The notes below the pieces were generated by a model. It searched no databases. It worked only from the letters and a program-made list of their open reading frames with translations, and was not told the DNA's origin. Made by a program: the position numbers and the translations under genes. A stretch of DNA of 64,000 nt from CAMLJR01 sp964631955. GTDB lineage: Bacteria; Pseudomonadota; Gammaproteobacteria; Pseudomonadales; CAMLJR01. The stretch lies in the NCBI GenBank assembly GCA_964631955.1, contig CAZWBA010000001.1, positions 248,001-312,000 on the forward strand, written 5' to 3'. Positions 36,295 through 44,837 of the stretch are shown in pieces (positions within the stretch are counted from its first letter, which is position 1; each line of letters opens with the position of its first letter).

Positions 36295-36729
36295 TTACTG
36301 ACCGTTGATCGCGGCCTGCAGCCCTTTGAATTTCGAATTCAGAAAATACAGGCTGGCTTCGAAATCCATACCGTTCTTGGCGAAACGCGCCATTTCCTGA
36401 TGTTCTTCCACCGTATTGCCATCGATCGACGGCTGCGTCGGCTGGGTGTAAAGCAGTTCGCTCTCACCGCCGTTCGCTCCCAGCGTCATGTGGCGCGCGT
36501 CGGTGCGCGCGGGTTTCGCGGCATCGAGCGCAAATGCATTGGCGGCCGAAACCTTGCCGCGCTGCTGTTGTTTGGCCTGTTCGAGCAGGCTGGAGAAATC
36601 GACATCGCGCGCCTTGAAGTTCGGCGTGTCGGCATTGGCGAGGTTGTTACCCAGAACTTCGGCACGCTGCGAGCGCAGGTACAGGGCCTGCTCGTGGATG
36701 CCTAATGCGCTTTGAAAGTTGATCGCCAT
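36295..36729 (-). CDS. flgB: Proximal rod protein FlgB
   Basis: The 144-residue rod subunit and first gene of flgBCDE. Diagnostic are ALGIHEQALYLRSQRAEVLGNNLANADTPNFKARDVDF and the end NGMDFEASLYFLNSKFKGLQAAINGQ. The start at 36729 is preceded by GGAGAGACGACA; the 17-codon extension to 36780 is not FlgB-like. A sigma-54-type promoter at 36776-36792 gives a leader of about 36 bases. Confidence 0.96.
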   Translation of the reverse strand: MAINFQSALGIHEQALYLRSQRAEVLGNNLANADTPNFKARDVDFSSLLEQAKQQQRGKVSAANAFALDAAKPARTDARHMTLGANGGESELLYTQPTQPSIDGNTVEEHQEMARFAKNGMDFEASLYFLNSKFKGLQAAINGQ

Positions 36730-36775
36730 TGTCGTCTCTCCGGATGGGCAGCCAGACTGCCGCCAATCTCGATAG

Positions 36776-36792
36776 AGCAACCGGTGTACCAG
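36776..36792 (-). promoter_or_regulatory. Sigma-54 promoter for flgBCDE
   Basis: On the minus strand CTGGTACACCGGTTGCT fits CTGG-AC (-24) and TTGCT (-12) with correct spacing, the only deviation being T for C at -22. The start of transcription would be near 36765, leaving room for the ribosome-binding site of flgB. Confidence 0.78.
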
Positions 36793-36802
36793 ATTTATAT
36801 CT

Positions 36803-36826
36803 TATTGTTTTTTAAGAATTTAATTG
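36803..36826. promoter_or_regulatory. AT-rich motif upstream of flgB promoter, shared with flgF
   Basis: TATTG, six T, AAGAATTT and AATTG on the plus strand; nearly the same as 33553-33577. It starts 10 bases upstream of the sigma-54 element, one helical turn closer than at flgF. The minus strand reads AAACAATAAGATA, similar to an IHF core. A bound bending protein or an activator are both possible. Confidence 0.5.
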
Positions 36827-36912
36827 AACCGCAGGGAGGCTGCGGCAAGCTGAAACGGCAAGGCATTGCCGCTTGCAGAGCGAAACGGCAACGCTGCATG
36901 CCGCCGCTGCGG

Positions 36913-37779
36913 TCAGACCGCCTTGTAGATGATGCCGGGATTGCACTGCACCATCTGATAGTACTGGCTGGCGTCGGTCGGACCCTCGGACGCCCCCAGA
37001 ATCAGATGACCGCCCGGGCGCAGGGCGGCGTGCATGCGCTTCAGGATATCCGCCTTGCGCTCGCCCGAAAAATAGATCAGCACATTGCGGCAGAACACGA
37101 TATCGAACTTACCGAGCGTGAGGTAACTGTCCATGAGATTGAGCGACTGAAAACGCACGCGCTGCGCAATCTCCCGCTTCACGCGCCAGCGGTCACCCGT
37201 CGTCGGCTCGAAATAACGCTTGAGCCGCTCGCTCGATAAACCGCGCTGCAGCGAAAGCTGATCGTATTCGGCCGCCTTGCAGGCTTCGAGCATCGAGCGC
37301 GACAGATCGGTGGCGACGATTTCAACCGGCTGCCGCAATACCCCCATGTTCGCGGCGCGATATTCCTCGACCGCAATACTGATCGAATAGGGCTCCTGCC
37401 CCGATGAACACGCGGCGGACCAGATGCGGATGGGACCGGTCGCGGTCTTTTGCAGCTCGGGCAGCAGTTTATTGCGCAGGATATTGAAGGGATGCGTATC
37501 GCGAAACCACAGCGTTTCATTCGTCGTCATCGCGTCGATGACCGCTTCGCGCAGACCGCGCTGCGAGATCTGCTGCATGCGGCGCACGAGGTCGCGCAAA
37601 TCGCTGATCTGGTAATCGACCAGCAAGGTGGCGAGCCGGCTGGTGACGAGATACTGCTTGTTATCGCCCAGCACGATGCCGCACGCCTTCTCCAGGAACG
37701 CACGAAATTCTTCGTAGTGTTCGCGGGTTGGCGCGCCGCTGGTACGTGGGGTATTTGCGGAAAAAGGATCTCGCTTCAT
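36913..37779 (-). CDS. cheR: Chemotaxis protein methyltransferase CheR
   Basis: The 288-residue CheR uses S-adenosylmethionine to methylate glutamates on chemoreceptors for adaptation. It has the N-terminal helical domain (residues about 20-85) and a Rossmann domain with the SAM motif IWSAACSSGQEPYSISI, DLSRSMLEACKAAEY, and FDIVFCRNVLIYF. The last residues (CNPGIIYKAV) are typical. It lies between cheV and flgB, as in pseudomonads, 117 bases after cheV. A 133-base gap before flgB carries that operon's own promoter. Confidence 0.95.
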   Translation of the reverse strand: MKRDPFSANTPRTSGAPTREHYEEFRAFLEKACGIVLGDNKQYLVTSRLATLLVDYQISDLRDLVRRMQQISQRGLREAVIDAMTTNETLWFRDTHPFNILRNKLLPELQKTATGPIRIWSAACSSGQEPYSISIAVEEYRAANMGVLRQPVEIVATDLSRSMLEACKAAEYDQLSLQRGLSSERLKRYFEPTTGDRWRVKREIAQRVRFQSLNLMDSYLTLGKFDIVFCRNVLIYFSGERKADILKRMHAALRPGGHLILGASEGPTDASQYYQMVQCNPGIIYKAV

Positions 37780-37895
37780 GCGTGTGCTCGGCCCACCGCT
37801 TCACCGCAACAGACTGCCGGAGGAGCGCCATTCACCGCTGCAGCGACCTCGTCGGCCGCTGCCAATCCGCTACACAAAACCATCTCGCAACAACC

Positions 37896-38837
37896 TTATG
37901 CGCTGTTTTTCTCGTCGACTTCCCGCACCCGCTGAGCCACCAGGGCCGCCAGCATGTCGGGATTGAATTTTGCGAGGAATTCGTTGGCTCCGACCTTCTT
38001 GACCATCGCCTGATTGAAGACGCCGCTCAGCGAAGTATGCAGCAACACGAACAGATCAGATAGCCGCGGATCGGCGCGCACTTCCGCGGTAAGGGTGTAG
38101 CCATCCATTTCCGGCATCTCGATATCGGAAATCATCATCATGATTTTATTGCTGACTTTCTCGTCCGAATCGGCAATCGATTTCAGATAATCGAGCGCCT
38201 GCCGGCCATCGTTCAGCGTGGTCGTCTCCGCGCCGACCGATTCGACACAGCGCTTGATCTGCTTACGCGCGATCGCCGAGTCGTCGACGATGAGCACATG
38301 CTTGGACACCGCAGCACGCGACACTTCCTCATCGATAATGCCGGCCGAAATGCTTTCCATGGGCGGCGAGATTTCCGCGAGGATCTTTTCGACGTCGATG
38401 ATTTCGACCAGCTTGCCGTCGACCTCGGTAACGGCCGTCAGATAATTATTGCGACCCGCGCCTTTGGGTGGCGGATGAATCGCCTCCCAGTTCATGTTGA
38501 CGATGCGTTCGACCGAGCGCACGAGAAAGCCCTGCGTCGCCGTGTTGTATTCGGTGATGATGACAAAGCTGTGCTTGATGTCGGCGATCGCCGGTTTGCG
38601 GATCGCCAGCCCCAGATCCATCACGGAAATCGTGCCGCCGCGAATATGCGCCACACCGCGCACGACAGAGCTGCTTTTGGGAATCGAGGTCAGCGCCGGA
38701 CACGGCAGCACTTCGCGCACCTTGAAAACGTTGATGCCATAAACCTGTGGCCCGTCGAGTTTGAACAGCAGCAATTCGAGCCGGTTCTGTCCAACCAGCT
38801 GGGTGCGGCTGTTTACGGTATCTAAAATTCCGGCCAT
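37896..38837 (-). CDS. cheV: Chemotaxis coupling protein CheV
   Basis: The 313-residue protein fuses a CheW-like coupling domain (residues about 15-165: LELLLFKLDGPQVYGINVFKVREVLP, VRGVAHIRGGTISVMDLGLAI) to a receiver domain (about 180-305: HVLIVDDSAIARKQIKRC; MMMISDIEMPEMDGYTLT with the phospho-Asp). CheV couples receptors to CheA and is tuned by phosphorylation. It is divergent from flgA with 178 bases between and precedes cheR on the same strand. Confidence 0.96.
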   Translation of the reverse strand: MAGILDTVNSRTQLVGQNRLELLLFKLDGPQVYGINVFKVREVLPCPALTSIPKSSSVVRGVAHIRGGTISVMDLGLAIRKPAIADIKHSFVIITEYNTATQGFLVRSVERIVNMNWEAIHPPPKGAGRNNYLTAVTEVDGKLVEIIDVEKILAEISPPMESISAGIIDEEVSRAAVSKHVLIVDDSAIARKQIKRCVESVGAETTTLNDGRQALDYLKSIADSDEKVSNKIMMMISDIEMPEMDGYTLTAEVRADPRLSDLFVLLHTSLSGVFNQAMVKKVGANEFLAKFNPDMLAALVAQRVREVDEKNSA

Positions 38838-39015
38838 GTTGTCTCCGCGCCGCAGCGCTGCTCTGATACCTCACCGGCATCCGTTGAAATTCACCGGCAT
38901 GGTTATTGCTCAAACACAGGAAAGTGCGGCCGAGCGTCAAATTTCTTACGCCGCGAGCGCCATCTTCAGCTCTCGGGCTGCCGGCTGGCGCGACTCATAG
39001 AGCATAGACAAGATC

Positions 39016-39738
39016 ATGATGGTTCGTTGTTTTTTACGTATTTGTCACCTGATCGCGGCGTTAACCTTCGGCACTACGGCCCTCGCCGAGGCGCCGGCGG
39101 AGGTTCGTCGCGCCGATGCCCGCAGTCAGGTCACGGCTTTCATGAACAATTACGCGCGCGATCTCGTCAAGCGTCTGGGCGCCGGCACACGGGTGGAATA
39201 TGACAGCGGTGCGATAGCCAGCGGCACCGACACCAAATCCTGCACCGCGCCGCTGTCGATCAATCCGCACAATCAGCAATCGCTCGCCCGCGTGACGCTG
39301 CTCGTCGCCTGCGGCAATGAATGGTCCATCTATATTCCCGTCGATCTGACGGTGTACCAGCCGGTGGTGGTCGCGACCCGGCCGCTGGGCAGCGGTGCCG
39401 TCATCGCGGCCGATGACGTCGAACTGAACGCGCTGGATGTGGGCAGACTATCCGGCACGTATCTGACGACGCTGGACGAAGCCGTCGGCATGGGCGTGAA
39501 GCGTCCGCTGTCGCCGGGCCGCGCGGTATTGATGCAACACCTGGAGCAACCCCTGCTGATCCGCCGTGGCGAAGGCGTCATTATCAGTGCGGAACGCGGC
39601 GATCTGGCCGTCAAGATGTCGGGAACGGCGATGACCGATGGCCGCCGCGGGGAACTCATCCGCATCAAGAGCCAAAGCAACACGCGGATCGTCAATGCCC
39701 GCGTGGTGGGACCGGGTCACGTCATGGTGGCCATGTAG
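39016..39738 (+). CDS. flgA: Flagellar P-ring assembly chaperone FlgA
   Basis: The 240-residue periplasmic chaperone for FlgI. A signal peptide (MMVRCFLRICHLIAALTFGTTALAEA) precedes a variable N-terminal domain and a SAF-type C-terminal domain (VVVATRPLGSGAVIAADDVELNALDVGRL, VGMGVKRPLSPGRAVL, IRIKSQSNTRIVNARVVGPGHVMVAM). First gene of flgA-flgM-flgN; the pattern flgA/flgM/flgN against cheV/cheR/flgB matches polar flagellates. Confidence 0.93.
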   Translation: MMVRCFLRICHLIAALTFGTTALAEAPAEVRRADARSQVTAFMNNYARDLVKRLGAGTRVEYDSGAIASGTDTKSCTAPLSINPHNQQSLARVTLLVACGNEWSIYIPVDLTVYQPVVVATRPLGSGAVIAADDVELNALDVGRLSGTYLTTLDEAVGMGVKRPLSPGRAVLMQHLEQPLLIRRGEGVIISAERGDLAVKMSGTAMTDGRRGELIRIKSQSNTRIVNARVVGPGHVMVAM

Positions 39739-39766
39739 TAATACGCATAGCGATGAGAGTTCGCCC

Positions 39767-39793
39767 TAAAGTTGATGCTAAAGTGGCCGATAA
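39767..39793 (+). promoter_or_regulatory. Sigma-28 (FliA) promoter for flgMN
   Basis: TAAA (39767-39770), 15 bases, GCCGATAA (39786-39793): a full match to the FliA consensus. It lies 52 bases before flgM, so the anti-sigma factor is made under FliA control as part of the known feedback. Confidence 0.93.
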
Positions 39794-39844
39794 CCCCTGT
39801 AGGGAAACCACTGTTCAGCATTCTTGCGGGAAGGGCTTTAGGAA

Positions 39845-40186
39845 ATGGCAAGCGACATCAAAGGCATCGGGGCGCCAAACATCGTTGACAAAGCGAGTTT
39901 ACGCGGCGCGGGCAACGCTAGAGAGAATAGCGCAGCGAGCAACGAACGCGCAGCCGCACAACCGGCGGCTCCGGCGCCGACCGCTGCGAAAGTGGCGTCG
40001 GATAGCGTCAACCTGAGCTCGCAGGCGCAGGCGTTAAAAGCGCTCGAAGGCAAATTGCAGAAACTGCCGGATGTAAACGAAAAACGCGTGGCTGAAATCA
40101 AGGCCGCGCTTGCCAGCGGTGAGTACAGCGTCGACGATCTGGTCGTCGCCGACAAAATGCTGGGATTTGACGAGTTATTCAAGTAG
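39845..40186 (+). CDS. flgM: Anti-sigma-28 factor FlgM
   Basis: This 113-residue FlgM holds FliA inactive until it is exported through the finished hook. The C-terminal FliA-binding part is well kept (SDSVNLSSQAQALKALEGKLQKLPDVNEKRVAEIKAALASGEYSVDDLVVADKML, residues about 50-107); the N-terminal half is Ala/Pro-rich and disordered as usual. Driven by the perfect sigma-28 promoter upstream and followed 51 bases later by flgN. Confidence 0.94.
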   Translation: MASDIKGIGAPNIVDKASLRGAGNARENSAASNERAAAQPAAPAPTAAKVASDSVNLSSQAQALKALEGKLQKLPDVNEKRVAEIKAALASGEYSVDDLVVADKMLGFDELFK

Positions 40187-40237
40187 AGCAAGCCCTCCCT
40201 CATGCGGCTTGCTCGAACGGAATCGCGAGGTCGCACC

Positions 40238-40720
40238 ATGAACGCAACACACCCCACCCCCAACTGGTCTCTTTTCGACTATGCGTTGCAGCAGGATATT
40301 GCGCATGGCGAGCAGCTGCTTTCCATCCTGCAGCAGGAACGCCTGGCGCTCGAATCCCGCGACTACAACGATCTCGAAAATCTGATCGCCCGCAAGAAGC
40401 AGCTGGTCGAGCAGCTCGAAAACAATGCCGCGCAACGCAGACGCTGGCTGACGCAGCACGGTATGAGCAATGATTTCGCTGCACTCGACGCCGCAAAAAT
40501 GCAGGCGCCCGATGTGGTGAAACGCTGGGAAGCCGCGGCGACCATATGGCGCGAATGCCAGACCGCCAATCAGGTGAACGACCAGATCTGCCGGCGCACG
40601 CGTCTGGTGGTCGAAAACGTGCTCAATATTTTGCGCGGTCAAAATGCAACGGCGGCCACCTACGACGCCAAAGGCCTTTCGCAACGGGCGCAGGACGGAC
40701 GCGTCATCAGCAACGCCTGA
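40238..40720 (+). CDS. flgN: Flagellar export chaperone FlgN
   Basis: The 160-residue FlgN escorts the junction proteins FlgK and FlgL to the export gate. It is all helical, with the conserved LLSILQQERLALESRDYNDLENLIARKKQLVEQLE segment (residues about 26-60) and the C-terminal helix QVNDQICRRTRLVVENVLNILRG. The start at 40238 has a GCGAGG site at good spacing; the frame from 40202 adds 12 residues without one. Cotranscribed with flgM. Confidence 0.9.
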   Translation: MNATHPTPNWSLFDYALQQDIAHGEQLLSILQQERLALESRDYNDLENLIARKKQLVEQLENNAAQRRRWLTQHGMSNDFAALDAAKMQAPDVVKRWEAAATIWRECQTANQVNDQICRRTRLVVENVLNILRGQNATAATYDAKGLSQRAQDGRVISNA

Positions 40721-40857
40721 TCGACGCCGAACCGATCCACACGATTGCAATTTCCCCCGGTGTTATCGCTACCGCGCGCGCATGAATATTCGATGCGCCA
40801 AAAAACAATTCGATTTGGCCGCGGCACCCACAACCGCTAGAATGCCGCGTCCATCAC

Positions 40858-40934
<77 letters not shown>

Positions 40935-40994
40935 TTTTCCGCGCTGTAAACCGCAACCGGTTACTTACCGGCTTAAACCTTCTTCACGAACTCC

Positions 40995-41336
40995 TTAAAC
41001 TTTCTTCACGAACTCCGATTTCAGCATCATCGCGCCAACCCCGTCGATTTTGCAGTCGATATCGTGGTCGCCATCGACGAGCCGAATGTTTTTCACTTTG
41101 GTGCCGACTTTGACGACAGACGATGAGCCTTTAATTTTGAGATCTTTGATAACGGTAACGGTATCGCCATCCTGCAGGACGTTGCCGTTGGCATCTTTTA
41201 TTACGCGCGCGGTGTCGCCCTGCGCCGGCTCTGCGGCATCAGACCATTCGTGAGCGCATTCGGGGCAGATGTACATGCCCGCATCGGTGTAGGTAAAACT
41301 GGAATTGCATTGGGGGCAATTGGGTAATTCGCTCAT
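40995..41336 (-). CDS. PhnA/YjdM family zinc-ribbon protein
   Basis: The 113-residue protein has an N-terminal zinc ribbon (CPQCNSSFTYTDAGMYICPEC, about residues 7-27) and the C-terminal PhnA domain (VIKDANGNVLQDGDTVTVIKDLKIKGSSSVVKVGTKVKNIRL). Despite the historic name this family is not required for phosphonate breakdown and its function is unclear. The start at 41336 has a CAGGAG site; 38 residues of upstream frame are spurious. It is the first gene after the tRNA, and is divergent from zapE across a region with ATGATAAT-type motifs. Confidence 0.9.
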   Translation of the reverse strand: MSELPNCPQCNSSFTYTDAGMYICPECAHEWSDAAEPAQGDTARVIKDANGNVLQDGDTVTVIKDLKIKGSSSVVKVGTKVKNIRLVDGDHDIDCKIDGVGAMMLKSEFVKKV

Positions 41337-41365
41337 CAAATACTCCTGTTCGCGACGTGTGGTGC

Positions 41366-41403
41366 GGGATAATGTGATAATTATATTGTCACTGCATGAT
41401 AAT
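41366..41403. promoter_or_regulatory. ATGATAAT-type motif cluster, phnA-like/zapE region
   Basis: GGGATAAT (41366), GTGATAAT (41374) and ATGATAAT (41396) occur on the plus strand; the last two are 22 bases apart, two turns of 11. It is one of four such clusters, all in divergent intergenic regions of the tRNA-flanked segment. Confidence 0.5.
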
Positions 41404-41457
41404 GTGCGACCCAAATCTCTGAGATGAAATGGATCGTTTGGACGAATCATCGGCGCC

Positions 41458-42570
41458 GTGACATCACTTTCTCCCGAATTAGCCTACCGACAGATAAAGA
41501 CTCAGCACGGTTTCGTGCCGGATTCCTCGCAAGCGTCTGCGGTACAGGCGCTCGAAAATTGTTATCGCACATTGCATGCAACACTGCCCGGCCATTGCCC
41601 GGGTATTTATCTCTGGGGGCCTGTCGGGCGCGGCAAGACGTGGCTGATGGATATTTTCCACCGCAGCCTGAAAGTGCCTTCGCGGCGTCAGCATTTCCAT
41701 CATTTCATGCAGTGGGTGCATCAGCGATTGTTCGCACTCACCGGCACCGCCGATCCGTTGCGCGAATTGGCAAAAGAGTTAGCCGGCGATATTCGCGTGT
41801 TGTGTTTCGATGAATTATTCGTCAGCGATATTGGCGACGCGATGTTACTGGGGCGACTGTTTCAAGCGATGTTCGATGCCGGCGTCGTGGTTGTCGCAAC
41901 GTCGAATCATCCTCCCGAACAGTTATACGCCGATGGTTTCAACCGCGAGCGCTTCGTGCCGGCCATCGTTGCGATGCAGCATCACATGCGCGTTATCGAA
42001 GTCGATGGCGGACAGGATCATCGTCAGCATCCGGGTGTGGGTCTTACGCGTTACTGGGTAAACGATGCGGACGCGTTGGCTGCGGTATTCGAGCAGCTGA
42101 GCGCCGGCCTGCCGGCGGCCGGGCAATCGTTACTGCTCGGTGAGCGTACGCTGCCCGTGGTGCGTTACAGCTCCGCGGCAATCTGGCTGCGGTTTCACGA
42201 TTTGTGCGAGCGGCCTTTGGCGGCGGCAGATTTCATCGCGTTGTGCGATCGCTTTCCGGCGATTCTTCTCGGCGACGTACCGAATCTGAGCGCAAGCCAG
42301 CGCCCCGCAAAAATCGCCCGCGGCACGGAAGATGGTGTGGAGCGCGTGGCGGCTGGCGATCGCGAATTGCCGGCACTTTCAATCACCGACGACAGCGTGC
42401 GGCGATTTATCGCACTGGTCGACGAGTGCTACGACCGGCGCGTACCGCTGTACATCGAAGCGGCGGTGCCGTTGTCGGCGCTATACACCGAGGGCCATCT
42501 AACGTTTCCATTCAGGCGCACGCTGAGCCGGTTACAGGAAATGCAATTGCAACGGTTCAAGAATGGCTGA
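41458..42570 (+). CDS. zapE: Cell division ATPase ZapE (AFG1 family)
   Basis: The 370-residue AFG1-like ATPase; ZapE associates with the FtsZ ring and affects Z-ring stability. Walker A is GPVGRGKT and Walker B LCFDELFVSDIGDA; the family blocks HFHHFMQWVH, VVVATSNHPPEQLYADGFNRERF and the C-terminal LYTEGHLTFPFRRTLSRLQEM are present. It starts with GTG at 41458 and overlaps the 3' end of the converging DUF2970 gene by 14 bases. Its presence between tRNA direct repeats is unusual for a core gene. Confidence 0.93.
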   Translation: MTSLSPELAYRQIKTQHGFVPDSSQASAVQALENCYRTLHATLPGHCPGIYLWGPVGRGKTWLMDIFHRSLKVPSRRQHFHHFMQWVHQRLFALTGTADPLRELAKELAGDIRVLCFDELFVSDIGDAMLLGRLFQAMFDAGVVVVATSNHPPEQLYADGFNRERFVPAIVAMQHHMRVIEVDGGQDHRQHPGVGLTRYWVNDADALAAVFEQLSAGLPAAGQSLLLGERTLPVVRYSSAAIWLRFHDLCERPLAAADFIALCDRFPAILLGDVPNLSASQRPAKIARGTEDGVERVAAGDRELPALSITDDSVRRFIALVDECYDRRVPLYIEAAVPLSALYTEGHLTFPFRRTLSRLQEMQLQRFKNG

Positions 42571-42814
42571 TGTGCTGCACCAGCGCGATCAAGCCACCTA
42601 CAATGATCGCGAAATAAAGAACGCCCGCGATGAACAGATGAAATCCGTTGGCGCGCCGAAAATCCTCCTGGCGCTGTTTGGACGATCGCACGCCCAGGTG
42701 CGTCGACAGCACGATAATGAGTGTCTCGCGCAGCGATAAGGGTTTTGTGTCCGCTGCAGGGCGGCCAAAATAACGCGGCTGAGGCTTTGGAGCGTTTTCC
42801 GGATCTTTCTTCAT
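42557..42814 (-). CDS. DUF2970 small membrane protein
   Basis: The 85-residue protein has a Pro/Lys-rich cytoplasmic N-terminus, the DUF2970 signature (RETLIIVLSTHLGVRSSKQRQEDFRRANGFHLFIAG) and one C-terminal transmembrane helix (FIAGVLYFAIIVGGLIALV, residues about 60-78). Function unknown; the family is common in beta- and gammaproteobacteria. The start at 42814 has an AGAGG site. It is divergent from the ribbon-helix-helix gene. Confidence 0.82.
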   Translation of the reverse strand: MKKDPENAPKPQPRYFGRPAADTKPLSLRETLIIVLSTHLGVRSSKQRQEDFRRANGFHLFIAGVLYFAIIVGGLIALVQHISHS

Positions 42815-42846
42815 ATCAACCTCTGGACGCCGCTCTCGGTTCTTAA

Positions 42847-42865
42847 TTATCATTAAATTATCATT
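42847..42865. promoter_or_regulatory. Paired ATTATCAT motif, DUF2970/RHH gene region
   Basis: ATTATCAT at 42847 and 42858, direct repeats 11 bases apart, just upstream of the ribbon-helix-helix gene. If that protein is the binder, this would be its autoregulatory operator. Confidence 0.5.
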
Positions 42866-42888
42866 TAATGCTAACCGGGGAAATAACC

Positions 42889-43113
42889 TTGGAATCCAAA
42901 ACCGCCCGCCTGACGATTCTGATCGACCCGCAGAAAAAGGCGGCTTTCGAGGCGCTGTGCGCGACCCAGGATCTGACGCCTTCGCAAGTGGTCCGCCAGT
43001 TGATTCGCGATTATCTGTCTGCTCACGGCGCCACCTACGAAACGCAGCCGAACCTGCCGACCGGAGGCAAGGCGGCTGGCAAGGTGTCTGTCAAAGGCGA
43101 AACCAGCGTTTAA
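42889..43113 (+). CDS. Ribbon-helix-helix (CopG/Arc-type) DNA-binding protein
   Basis: About 74 residues. The motif KTARLTILIDPQKKAAFEALCATQDLTPSQVVRQLIRDYLSAHG is a complete ribbon-helix-helix: one strand for operator contact, then two helices for dimerisation. The C-terminal tail is Gly/Lys-rich. TTG at 42889 is chosen because GGGGA lies eight bases before it; the ATG at 42868 has no ribosome-binding site and would add TGEITL-type residues. It is the only plain transcription factor in the segment bounded by the tRNA repeats and so the best candidate to bind the shared 11-bp-phased motifs. No toxin partner is seen. Confidence 0.8.
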   Translation: MESKTARLTILIDPQKKAAFEALCATQDLTPSQVVRQLIRDYLSAHGATYETQPNLPTGGKAAGKVSVKGETSV

Positions 43114-44741
43114 AGGGCTGTCACCGTCTGTACCGCCTCGGTGAAGCGCCCATGCACATTGCCGTCGCCAACCAGCGCCAGCAATTCAGCCTTTCGCAGC
43201 TTGTTCTCCACGCGCGCTGTCAGCTCACAGAGCATCACCCGGATACCGCGCCTGTGCATTTGCTGAATCGCTTCTTCCAGCGACTGCAAACCGGTGATGT
43301 CGATGAACGGCACGCCGCCCATGCGCAAAATCAGCACGCGCGGATCGGTATGCGTCTGACTCAAAGCGCGCTCGAAGGTCTCCACCGCGCCGAAGAAAAA
43401 TGGGCCGTCGATCGAATAGACGAGAACGCCTTTCGGCAGCTCCGTTAACCCCGTGCTCGACAATTCGTGACGAATGTCGTGATCCGCATGCGCCTGCACG
43501 GCAACGGCGGAGGACATGCGCTGCATGAACAGCAGCGAGGCCAGAATAACCCCGATATTCACCGCCACCACCAGATCGACAAACACCGTCAATACGAAGG
43601 TGGCGAGCAGGATAAAGACATCCGTGCGAGGGGCCCGGCGCAACATGCGCACGAAATGATGCGCCTCACTCATGTTCCAGGTGACGATGAACAAGATGGC
43701 GGCGAGCGCGCAGAGCGGAATATCTTTCGCCAACGGCGCCAGCAACAGGATGATCAGCACCAGCGTCACCGCATGGACCAGGCCGGCAATCGGCGACGTG
43801 CCGCCATTGCGGATATTGGTTGCGGTACGCGCGATGGCGCCGGTTGCCGCAAAACCGCCGAACAGGGGTGCGGCGATATTGGCAATGCCCTGCCCCAACA
43901 ACTCCTGATTGGAATCGTGCCGCGTGCCCATCATGCCGTCGGCAACCACCGCCGAGAGCAGCGACTCGATCGCGCCGAGCAGCGCAATCGTGAATGCCGG
44001 GCGTACCAGTTCCAGCAGCCTCGGCAGCGTGACCTCGGGAAACTGGAAGGAAGGCAGGCTGCCCGGAATACCGCCAAAGGTGCTGCCGATAGTAGCCACG
44101 GGTAAATCCCAGACTTTCACGAGCACCGTGGCAATCACCAGGGCAATCAGCGGTCCTGGCACTTTGGGCAGCCAGCGCGGCGCCAGAATCAGGATAGCCA
44201 GCGAGAGTAACGCCAGTCCGGTCGTCGTCCACTGCAGCTGGGGCAGCAGCTGCAGCAGCGCCCAGAGTTTTTCATGGAAATGTTCACCAGTCGGCGCCGG
44301 TAACCCGAAAAAATCCTTCCACTGCCCCACCCAGATAATGACGGCGATGCCGGAGGTGAATCCGACGATAACCGGATCGGGGATAAATTTGATGACGGCG
44401 CCGAGCCGCAGCAATCCGAATATCACCAACAGGACGCCCGCCATCAGCGTCGCCAGCTGCAGACCGTCGACACCATAGCGCTGGGTGACACCGGCAAGGA
44501 TGACGATGAATGCGCCGGTTGGTCCGGCGATTTGCACCCGGCTGCCACCCAGCAGCGATACCGCAATGCCGGCGACGATGGCCGTGTACAAACCCTGTTC
44601 AGGCTTGACTCCCGAAGCGATTGCGAACGCCATCGCCAGCGGCAGCGCGACCAGACCGACGATAACGCCGGAAATGATATTGCGCGGCCACTGCGCCCCC
44701 TTGAGTAACCCCGCCTGCCACGCTTCGCGAATCGCAATCAT
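43110..44741 (-). CDS. SulP family anion transporter with STAS domain
   Basis: The 543-residue SLC26/SulP transporter has about twelve to fourteen membrane segments (residues about 20-410) and a C-terminal cytoplasmic STAS domain (about 425-540; VLILRMGGVPFIDITGLQSLEEA). Family motifs: VGLVALPLAMAFAIASGV near the N-terminus and SRVQIAGPTGAFIVI. Members carry sulfate, bicarbonate or dicarboxylates; the substrate cannot be told here. Its stop overlaps the end of the converging ribbon-helix-helix gene. The start is 57 bases from the palindrome at 44798-44816. Confidence 0.9.
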   Translation of the reverse strand: MIAIREAWQAGLLKGAQWPRNIISGVIVGLVALPLAMAFAIASGVKPEQGLYTAIVAGIAVSLLGGSRVQIAGPTGAFIVILAGVTQRYGVDGLQLATLMAGVLLVIFGLLRLGAVIKFIPDPVIVGFTSGIAVIIWVGQWKDFFGLPAPTGEHFHEKLWALLQLLPQLQWTTTGLALLSLAILILAPRWLPKVPGPLIALVIATVLVKVWDLPVATIGSTFGGIPGSLPSFQFPEVTLPRLLELVRPAFTIALLGAIESLLSAVVADGMMGTRHDSNQELLGQGIANIAAPLFGGFAATGAIARTATNIRNGGTSPIAGLVHAVTLVLIILLLAPLAKDIPLCALAAILFIVTWNMSEAHHFVRMLRRAPRTDVFILLATFVLTVFVDLVVAVNIGVILASLLFMQRMSSAVAVQAHADHDIRHELSSTGLTELPKGVLVYSIDGPFFFGAVETFERALSQTHTDPRVLILRMGGVPFIDITGLQSLEEAIQQMHRRGIRVMLCELTARVENKLRKAELLALVGDGNVHGRFTEAVQTVTAL

Positions 44742-44797
44742 GAACCCTCCCGGTCGGATATCTCGACGCCACGCTTACAGCATTTGATTTTAATACA

Positions 44798-44816
44798 ATG
44801 ATAATTCTATTATCAT
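44798..44816. promoter_or_regulatory. Palindromic ATGATAAT...ATTATCAT site
   Basis: ATGATAATTCTATTATCAT: perfect 8-bp inverted repeat with a 3-base centre, so the half-sites start 11 bases apart. It lies between the divergent SulP and unknown genes. Each half also resembles a -10 hexamer (GATAAT), so overlapping divergent promoters are an alternative reading. Confidence 0.6.
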
Positions 44817-44837
44817 AAAATGCTACTCAGGAGCTGA

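Noticed and set aside
36750..36766. A second sigma-54-like match (TTGGCGGCAGTCTGGCT, minus strand) before flgB
   Set aside because: The transcript would start about ten bases before the ATG, within the ribosome-binding site. The match at 36776-36792 is better and leaves a normal leader.
42889..43113. Antitoxin of a toxin-antitoxin pair
   Set aside because: The ribbon-helix-helix gene has no adjacent small toxin gene; its neighbours are DUF2970 and a SulP transporter.
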